Assembly: GCA_946413245.1 (NCBI GenBank)
Contig: CAMKJS010000021.1
Coordinates: forward strand, 1 to 45,069
Direction: 5' to 3'
Origin: an uncultured Clostridia bacterium
GTDB lineage: Bacteria; Bacillota; Clostridia; Christensenellales; Aristaeellaceae
Length of the DNA stretch: 45,069 bases
Shown: positions 39,401 to 45,069 of the stretch, piece after piece
Numbering within the stretch: the first letter of the stretch is position 1
How the letters are laid out: every line of letters starts with the position of its first letter
Program-made: the position numbers and the translations under genes
Notes under the pieces: model-generated
Database searches by the model: none
The model's input: the letters and a program-made list of their open reading frames with translations, nothing else
What the model was told of the DNA's origin: nothing

Positions 39401-42031
39401 GGCACGGGCAGCCTGGAAGCGATCACGTGTGCGGAGGGAGAATACTGTGTTCTGCCGGATTGCGGGTTTACCGCGCCGGAGGGTCAGGTGTTCCGCGGCT
39501 GGCAGGTCGGAACGGATTCCGCAGTGAAAAACGCAGGGGAACGTTTAACCGTTACTGCAGACATTACCGTGACGGCTCTCTGGGCGGATATTGCTGTGAC
39601 AGGAGTAACGCTGGACCGGACGTCCGCTGCGCTGACTGTTGGGGAAACACTGACGCTGACTGTGACCGTCACACCGGCAAACGCTGCAAACCGGACAGTT
39701 CTCTGGGCTTCAGACAATGCGGAGACAGCGACGGTGGAGAACGGAACCGTAATTGCGGTTGCTGCCGGAACGGCAGTAATAACCGCAACTACGGCGGACG
39801 GCGCAAAGACAGCGGCCTGTGTGATTACGGTACAGGAAGCAGTCTGTACGATTTCATTCGACGGAAACGGCGGTTCAGGTGTAATGGCTCCTGAGACCAA
39901 GGTGAAGGGCAGCGTATATACGTTGCCGGTATGCGGTTTTACCGCTCCGGCAAACAAGAGATTCCTTGCCTGGCAGATTGGAGAGGATACAGCCCTGGCG
40001 GAGGCAGGCGCTTCGATCACGATCACCGCGGATGTATACCTGAAGGCTGTATGGACGGATATTACGGTGACGGGAGTAAGTCTGGACCGGACGTCTGCTG
40101 TACTGAATATTGGAGAAACGCTGACGCTGACCGCGACGGTCACACCGGCGAACGCTGCAAACCGTGCGGTTCTCTGGTCCACGGACAACGCTGAGACTGC
40201 TACAGTGGAAAACGGAACCGTGACCGCGGTTGCTGCCGGAACAGCGGCTATTACCGTAACCACGGTGGACGGCGCAAAAACAGCAGCCTGCATGATTACG
40301 GTACGGACAACAACCTATACGATTTCCTTTGAAGGAAATGGCGGATCAGGGGTTATGGCTTCTGAGACGCGGGCGGAAGGAGACATATATGTTTTGCCGG
40401 CGTGCGCCTTCCTTGCGCCGGCAAACAAGGTATTTCGCGGCTGGCAGGTTGGAGACGAAACGGATCCGTTACCGGCGGGTACCCGAGTCACGATAACCGG
40501 AAACCTGCTTCTGAAGGCTGTGTGGACGGATATCACGGTGACGGGAGTGAGTCTGGACCGCACCGCTGTGACGCTGATCACAGGGGAAACGCTGACCCTG
40601 ACTGCGACCGTTACACCGGACAACGCGGCGAACCGCGAAATCTCATGGTCAACGGACAACGCAGAGATCGCGGAGGTATCAAACGGAACCGTGACAGCCG
40701 TTTCTGCCGGAACGGCGACAATTACCGTAACCACAACGGACGGAGGAAAGACTGCCACCTGTGTCGTGACGGTAGAGAACCCGCCTGTTCCGACACATCT
40801 TCTGACGGTTCGTTACCTGTATACAGACGGGACAAAAGCCGCGGCGTCCTATACCGCGACACTGGAAGAGGGAGCCGAGTACTCCGTGCCTTCTCCGGAA
40901 ATCAAAGGATATACGGCGGACCAGATGACAGTGACCGGTACCATGGGAAGCGAGGACATCACCGTCACGGTAACCTACGCGATGAACATCGTGGATGAAG
41001 TGATTGTGAACGGCGGCGTCTATTCTCTGAACCATGAAAAGAATACTGCAACCTTCAGGAAAGCCCAAAAAGAAAACGCCGCGAAGCTGAAGGTCAACTC
41101 CACGGTCAAGGCGAACGGGAAGAAGTATAAGGTTACCGCTGTCGCGGAGGGCGCCTGCAAGGGAATGAAGAAACTGGCGTCTCTGGTAATCGGCGCACAG
41201 GTAAAGACCCTCGGGAAGAACGCCTTCGCGGACTGCCCGGCCCTGAAGACGGTGAAGGGCGGCGCGAGACTGACGAGCATCGGTGTGAATGCCTTTGCGA
41301 ACTGTCCGAACCTGACGTCGGTGGCGACGCTGAAGAAACTGACGAAGATCAGCGACGGAGCGTTCCGGAATACCGGGCTGAAGAAGTTCACGCTGGGAGC
41401 GAAACTGACGACGATCGGGAAGAACGCTTTTGCGAACTGCACAAAGCTGACGAAGATCGAAGGCGGCAAGGCTCTGACGACGATTGAAGCCAACGCCTTT
41501 ACCGGCGACACAAAGCTGACCACAGTGCCTGTGCTGGCGAAGCTGACGACGATCGGGGACAGCGTGTTCAACGGATGTAAAGCCCTGACGAAGATCACGC
41601 TTTCCGCAAAGGTCACGACCGTTGGAAAGAATGCCTTCAGCGGGTGTGTAAAGCTGAAGACAGTAGCGGGCGGAAAGGCTGTGACGAAGATCGGAGCCGG
41701 CGCATTCTCCGGATGTACGGGACTGACCACGCTGCCTGACTTCGGGAAGCTGACGACGATTGGGGACAGCGCGTTCAAGGGCTGCAAGGCCATCACGAAG
41801 ATTACGCTCTCCGAGAAGGTGAAGAGTATCGGAAAGAACGCCTTCAACGGCTGCGCGAAGCTGAAGACGATCGTTATCAAGACGAAGCTGCTGAAGGACA
41901 AGAATGTCGGAGCAGGCGCTTTCAAGGGTATCAGCAGCAAGGCCACGGTCACCTGTCCGAAGGGCATGGCGAAGACGTACAAGAAGCTGCTCCTGAAGAA
42001 GGGGATGCCAAAGGGAACGGTGTTCAAATAG
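36419..42031 (+). CDS. Giant exported protein: MBG-like repeats, three InlB/Big2 modules, BspA-type leucine-rich repeats
   Basis: 1870 residues from the ATG at 36419, preceded by GGAGG 7 nt upstream and overlapping the peroxiredoxin stop; a GTG one codon earlier is possible. The signal peptide is ~1-27 (FLILWTGVVLLFCGL..AHA|A). Residues ~30-980 are beta-rich repeats of the MBG/YDG type (LVYNGTEQSL, TVYTGTEQSVTV, KVYGESDPALTYTAEG). Three tandem modules follow (~985-1455), each an InlB-like repeat (FDGNGGSGVM type) plus Big2 (VTGVSLDRTSA type). Another beta repeat and LRR_5 repeats (~1535-1870) end the protein. No sortase signal or C-terminal membrane helix. It lacks the CAP domain of the sister protein. 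Likely a surface or matrix protein binding carbohydrate or host material; that is inference. Its first ~1 kb is AT-richer than the 3' end, suggesting mosaic origin. Confidence 0.85.
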   Translation: MYRVFKRFLILWTGVVLLFCGLCAHAAGAGHTHSFTYSVHWDEGVIVAECSDADGLCNLPDRKATLTIIPPSDLTYDGTSKEVTISCTIPGTTCSDVVYSRITDHGYEQMGYGELPIEAGKYSAEIELTDNASGTVKEAYLDYTILQREVTVTPKNQSVNLNESIQTGATWVTSEGLLEGHEIFSVVLISTDTSAVTDDGEITISENSVVIKDEYYLHDYTANYIVNPQVGKLVVKKKAPFVTAPIKPTDLVYNGTEQSLLSQAGITDGGTMQYVLGENDEAPDNSAAWSTDFPKGKNAGTYYVWYRVKGDEEYHDVDPNYCTVEIAPKSLSGATVTLDRTETVYTGTEQSVTVTEVLLDSVALASDDYIITGNTGTNAGTYTVTVTGAGNYTGTAGADWTITPKAMTVAADDITVPYDGLPHGITVTVADPSAGAIVRYGSTAGTYDLTTSPTVTNVSDGRKTVYYQVTAANYQPAEGSAAVTVTKAAQQAPTAPEAETVSGNSIILKESDGYEYSMDGITWQRDPVFAELTPQTDYSFYQRIAEDTNHIASPASEKATIHTSNHIHKWSYTASGAEITATCADEDGGHDGEKTAVLTLYAPKRKVYGGSESADATVSGRIDGVSLPEPVYAKDGTNLSGAPTAAGTYTASITLGNATAGVTYTIARAVPEYTLPTGLTAVYGQTLADAVLPTGWAWEDASSGVGNAGETVFPAIYTPDDSANYESVREMLSQTVTPKALTIRAEKKMKVYGESDPALTYTAEGLIGTDTVTGSLSRDPGNSAGTYAIRQGTLTAGENYRITFIGADFIIKKGRASVTPPTGKTFVYTGEMRELVSAGTADGGTMNYVLGSDETAAPATGWGAEIPAAVDAGTYYIWYKAVGDTEHLDSVAACVTAVIRKAVPGVTAPVPKTGLAYTGSAQQLITAGNAVGGTMQYSLEEDGEYTEILPSAVNAGTYSVWYRVTGDTNYEDLAPQSVTVMIRQVYTVTFASNGGTGSLEAITCAEGEYCVLPDCGFTAPEGQVFRGWQVGTDSAVKNAGERLTVTADITVTALWADIAVTGVTLDRTSAALTVGETLTLTVTVTPANAANRTVLWASDNAETATVENGTVIAVAAGTAVITATTADGAKTAACVITVQEAVCTISFDGNGGSGVMAPETKVKGSVYTLPVCGFTAPANKRFLAWQIGEDTALAEAGASITITADVYLKAVWTDITVTGVSLDRTSAVLNIGETLTLTATVTPANAANRAVLWSTDNAETATVENGTVTAVAAGTAAITVTTVDGAKTAACMITVRTTTYTISFEGNGGSGVMASETRAEGDIYVLPACAFLAPANKVFRGWQVGDETDPLPAGTRVTITGNLLLKAVWTDITVTGVSLDRTAVTLITGETLTLTATVTPDNAANREISWSTDNAEIAEVSNGTVTAVSAGTATITVTTTDGGKTATCVVTVENPPVPTHLLTVRYLYTDGTKAAASYTATLEEGAEYSVPSPEIKGYTADQMTVTGTMGSEDITVTVTYAMNIVDEVIVNGGVYSLNHEKNTATFRKAQKENAAKLKVNSTVKANGKKYKVTAVAEGACKGMKKLASLVIGAQVKTLGKNAFADCPALKTVKGGARLTSIGVNAFANCPNLTSVATLKKLTKISDGAFRNTGLKKFTLGAKLTTIGKNAFANCTKLTKIEGGKALTTIEANAFTGDTKLTTVPVLAKLTTIGDSVFNGCKALTKITLSAKVTTVGKNAFSGCVKLKTVAGGKAVTKIGAGAFSGCTGLTTLPDFGKLTTIGDSAFKGCKAITKITLSEKVKSIGKNAFNGCAKLKTIVIKTKLLKDKNVGAGAFKGISSKATVTCPKGMAKTYKKLLLKKGMPKGTVFK
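39370..40782 (+). repeat. Three tandem ~470 bp InlB/Big2 modules
   Basis: Units at ~39370-39840, ~39841-40311 and ~40312-40782, each ~157 codons, similar at both DNA and protein level. The sister gene has a single related unit at ~33733-34195. Confidence 0.85.
41000..42031 (+). repeat. Long direct repeat, copy 2 (3' end of the 1870-residue gene)
   Basis: Direct repeat of 34858-35891, ~6.1 kb apart, encoding the same leucine-rich C-terminus up to and including the final VFK-stop. Confidence 0.92.
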
Positions 42032-42091
42032 GGATCAGAACACGGTGAATGCTTTGCCTCCCAACGTCAGGATACGCTGTTTCATGGACAT

Positions 42092-42137
42092 AAAGAGGGC
42101 TGTCTCAGATTCTGATAAAATGAGACAGCCCTCTTTT
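42092..42137 (+). terminator. Bidirectional terminator between the giant protein gene and the helicase gene
   Basis: A perfect 16 bp stem (42092-42107 with 42121-42136) with A and T runs on either side, so it can end transcripts from both directions: the plus-strand giant gene and the minus-strand helicase gene. Confidence 0.92.
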
Positions 42138-42160
42138 CCAAGCCAGGATGCATCGATGCA

Positions 42161-43342
42161 TCAGATATGCTCGAAGAACGGCGTACCGTCCGCGGTACAG
42201 AGGATATCGTCCTTAAAGGACAGGGGAGTGGGCGTGGTCAGCATGTATTTGAGGATTTCATCCATCCGGACGCTCTCCCGGAAGGTGACCAGGGAGAAGC
42301 TGACCCCGTGCTTGTGGGCCCGGCCGGTGCGCCCAATGCGGTGGAGATAATACTCGTTCTCATTGGGCAGGTCGTAATTGATCACCGCTTCCACGTCGTC
42401 CACGTCAATGCCGCGGGCGGCTACGTCCGTGGATACAAGAATCGGGAAACGGCCTTTCTTAAAATCACTCATGACCACGTTGCGCTTTGCCTGGGGGATA
42501 TCCCCGTGGAGGCACTGGGCGTCATAGCCTTCCCGGCACAGGCGGCGGGTCAGCTTATCCGTCATGAACTTGGTGTTGCAGAAGATCATGATCCGGCGGT
42601 ATACGTCCGCATCCAGCAAATACAGCAGATGGTCGGTCTTCAGATCCTGTTCCGTGGCGATCACGTACTGGGTGATCTGCGGCCGGTCCTGCTTCGTAGC
42701 CTCCACAGTGATCTCCACCGGATCGTGCTGGTATTTCCAGGCAATGGTCAGCACGTCCTGATTCGTGGTGGCGGAGAACAGCACCAGCTGCCGATCCGGG
42801 GGAGTGGCCTCGATAATGCGGGTTACGTCCTTGACAAAGCCCATGTTCAGCATTTCGTCGGCTTCGTCCAGCACCATGGTATGGACGGCGCGAAGGGAAA
42901 TGTTTCCCCGCTGCATATGATCCAGCATGCGGCCGGGAGTTGCGATGACGATCTGCGGATGCCGTTTCAGTGCTGAAATCTGTTTGGATATGGACTGCCC
43001 GCCGTAGATTACGGCGATGCGCACGCCGTCGATAAAGCGGGCAAGCCGGGTCAGTTCCTCGCCGATCTGCAGAGCAAGCTCCCGGGTGGGGGCCAGCACG
43101 ACCTCCTGCACGCGGCTGTCCTTCAGCTGGACGTATTCCAGCATAGGAATGCCGAAGGCGCAGGTCTTGCCCGTGCCGGTTGGCGCAATGGCGTTGATGT
43201 CGGCGCCGGACATCATCAGCGGGATGGTGCGGGCTTGTACGGTGGAGGGCTCCTGAAAGCCCATTTCGCGGACCGCCCGGATGATTTCACCGGACAGATC
43301 CATGGTATCAAAACCGGCGGTGCCGGTGGTTTCCTGTGGCAA
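42161..43342 (-). CDS. DEAD-box ATP-dependent RNA helicase, short form
   Basis: 393 residues from a TTG start at 43342, chosen because AAAGGAG lies 7 nt upstream; the first internal ATG (residue 14) has no such site and would trim the Q motif region. Motifs in order: Q motif (GFQEPSTVQARTIP), I APTGTGKT, Ia PTRELALQIG, Ib TPGRML, II VLDEADEM, III SATT, IV MIFCNT, V STDVAARGIDVDDV, VI HRIGRTGR. All are intact, so it should unwind RNA in ribosome assembly or decay. It stops just after the helicase core and lacks the RNA-binding tail of DbpA/CshA proteins. It is the last gene of the minus-strand tuf-side cluster. Confidence 0.93.
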   Translation of the reverse strand: MPQETTGTAGFDTMDLSGEIIRAVREMGFQEPSTVQARTIPLMMSGADINAIAPTGTGKTCAFGIPMLEYVQLKDSRVQEVVLAPTRELALQIGEELTRLARFIDGVRIAVIYGGQSISKQISALKRHPQIVIATPGRMLDHMQRGNISLRAVHTMVLDEADEMLNMGFVKDVTRIIEATPPDRQLVLFSATTNQDVLTIAWKYQHDPVEITVEATKQDRPQITQYVIATEQDLKTDHLLYLLDADVYRRIMIFCNTKFMTDKLTRRLCREGYDAQCLHGDIPQAKRNVVMSDFKKGRFPILVSTDVAARGIDVDDVEAVINYDLPNENEYYLHRIGRTGRAHKHGVSFSLVTFRESVRMDEILKYMLTTPTPLSFKDDILCTADGTPFFEHI

Positions 43343-43377
43343 ATGGAAGCTCCTTTCGGGTCTGCGGGTCGGAACGC

Positions 43378-43617
43378 TCAGTCATGGTAGGCGCGGATGG
43401 CCCTGGACAGCTGATCCGGGCAGGAGGTGCCGCCGCGGCATTGAATGCCTTCCAGCTCGGCGGCGACTTCTTCGGCCTTCCGGCCGGTGACCAGCTTCGC
43501 GACACCCTGGGTGTTGCCCCGGCAGCCGTCGTTGATCCTGCAGTAGGTGATGACGCCGTCCTGGATCTCCAGATCGATGGAGGTGGAGCATGTGCCTTTT
43601 GTCTTATAGTTGAACAT
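43378..43617 (-). CDS. TSCPD domain protein (TIGR03905-like)
   Basis: 79 residues. It contains the TSCPD motif (GGTSCPDQLSRAI) that also ends some ribonucleotide reductases, plus conserved cysteines in GTCSTS, YCRINDGCRGN and IQCRGG, suggesting metal binding. Small stand-alone TSCPD proteins of this length are common in Clostridia and uncharacterised. GAAAGGAGAG precedes the ATG. The gene lies 25 bp after the terminator of tuf, with no separate promoter that I can see, so it may depend on read-through. The helicase start is 35 bp downstream. Confidence 0.88.
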   Translation of the reverse strand: MFNYKTKGTCSTSIDLEIQDGVITYCRINDGCRGNTQGVAKLVTGRKAEEVAAELEGIQCRGGTSCPDQLSRAIRAYHD

Positions 43618-43642
43618 GATGGCTCTCCTTTCGTGAATTCAG

Positions 43643-43673
43643 AAAAAGGAACGCCCCCCGCTGGGAGCGTTCC
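43643..43673 (-). terminator. Terminator after tuf
   Basis: Read on the minus strand, an ~11 bp stem (GGAACGCTCCC with GGGGGCGTTCC, one G-T pair) is followed by TTTTT (43647-43643). Confidence 0.85.
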
Positions 43674-43690
43674 GCGAGAAACCGAATGAA

Positions 43691-44905
<1,215 letters not shown>

Positions 44906-44941
44906 TTGGGGTTTCCTCCTTAATTCGGTTCCGTTTTCACA

Positions 44942-44958
44942 GGCCGGTCGCTCCGGCC
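44942..44958 (-). other. Short hairpin between fusA and tuf
   Basis: A 6 bp GC stem (GGCCGG/CCGGCC) with a 5 nt loop and no T run. Possibly a processing or stability element; weak evidence. Confidence 0.3.
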
Positions 44959-44968
44959 CTGCTGATTC

Positions 44969-45069
44969 TTAATAGCTTCTCCTGCCGATGATCTTCTCGG
45001 CTACGGACTTCGGCACTTCCTCGTAGTGGTCGAACTGCATGGTGAACATGCCGCGGCCCTGCGTACGGG
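44969..45069 (-). CDS. fusA: Elongation factor G, C-terminal end only
   Basis: The last 33 codons of a minus-strand gene enter from the right edge. The end of the protein reads [19 protein letters not shown] followed by KSVAEKIIG and a short basic tail, the characteristic C-terminus of EF-G (domain V end), the GTPase that moves tRNA and mRNA through the ribosome. Its position immediately before tuf on the same strand fits the conserved rpsL-rpsG-fusA-tuf order. The gene is cut by the window, so nothing can be said about its N-terminus. Confidence 0.93.
   Translation of the reverse strand, partial: RTQGRGMFTMQFDHYEEVPKSVAEKIIGRRSY

Overview
The window looks like a chromosome segment from an anaerobic, GC-rich member of the Clostridia, probably a gut or rumen plant-fibre degrader. 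The clues are a T-box leader, strong AGGAGG ribosome binding sites, sigma-A-type promoters, an LplB/YtcP-type sugar transporter, a pectin pathway and large secreted Big2/BspA-like proteins. A Christensenellales-like lineage is my guess from overall style and is not proven by anything here. I saw no tRNA, rRNA, CRISPR array, insertion sequence or phage gene.

Layout. 1-3872 (minus): a nucleoside kinase cut by the left edge, a DEDDh exonuclease and a BaiN/HI0933-type flavoprotein. 3961-7294 (plus): an amino-acid ABC importer (binding protein, attenuator hairpin, permease, ATPase) with a DapF-fold racemase overlapping the ATPase gene. 7348-9427: an OmpR-type two-component system. 9505-23373: one long predicted operon behind a near-consensus promoter. 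It carries a CUT1 sugar importer (two permeases, a 689-residue binding protein, two MalK-type ATPases), five small membrane proteins, and GH105, GH28, KduI and KduD for intracellular breakdown of pectic oligosaccharides. 23392-25310 (minus): a sodium:solute symporter controlled by a T-box riboswitch, so probably an amino-acid transporter. 25397-29842 (plus): a MutS-like ATPase, a GH43 glycosidase and a membrane GGDEF protein.

29.9-42.0 kb is an accessory region of lower and uneven GC. It holds an AAA-ATPase/PD-(D/E)XK protein and two giant exported proteins (1335 and 1870 residues) that flank a small peroxiredoxin. Their last ~340 codons are near-identical at DNA level. The right edge (42.1-45.1 kb, minus) returns to core genes: a DEAD-box helicase, a TSCPD-domain protein, tuf, and the 3' end of fusA.

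How the genes fit together: the CUT1 importer would bring in pectic oligosaccharides, which GH105 and GH28 split. KduI and KduD convert the unsaturated uronate product to 2-keto-3-deoxygluconate; the next enzymes (KdgK, KdgA) are not in the window. The most unusual features are the duplicated 'two membrane proteins plus ATPase' cassettes in the sugar operon, the T-box on a solute symporter, the racemase tied to an amino-acid importer, and the paired giant proteins around a peroxiredoxin.
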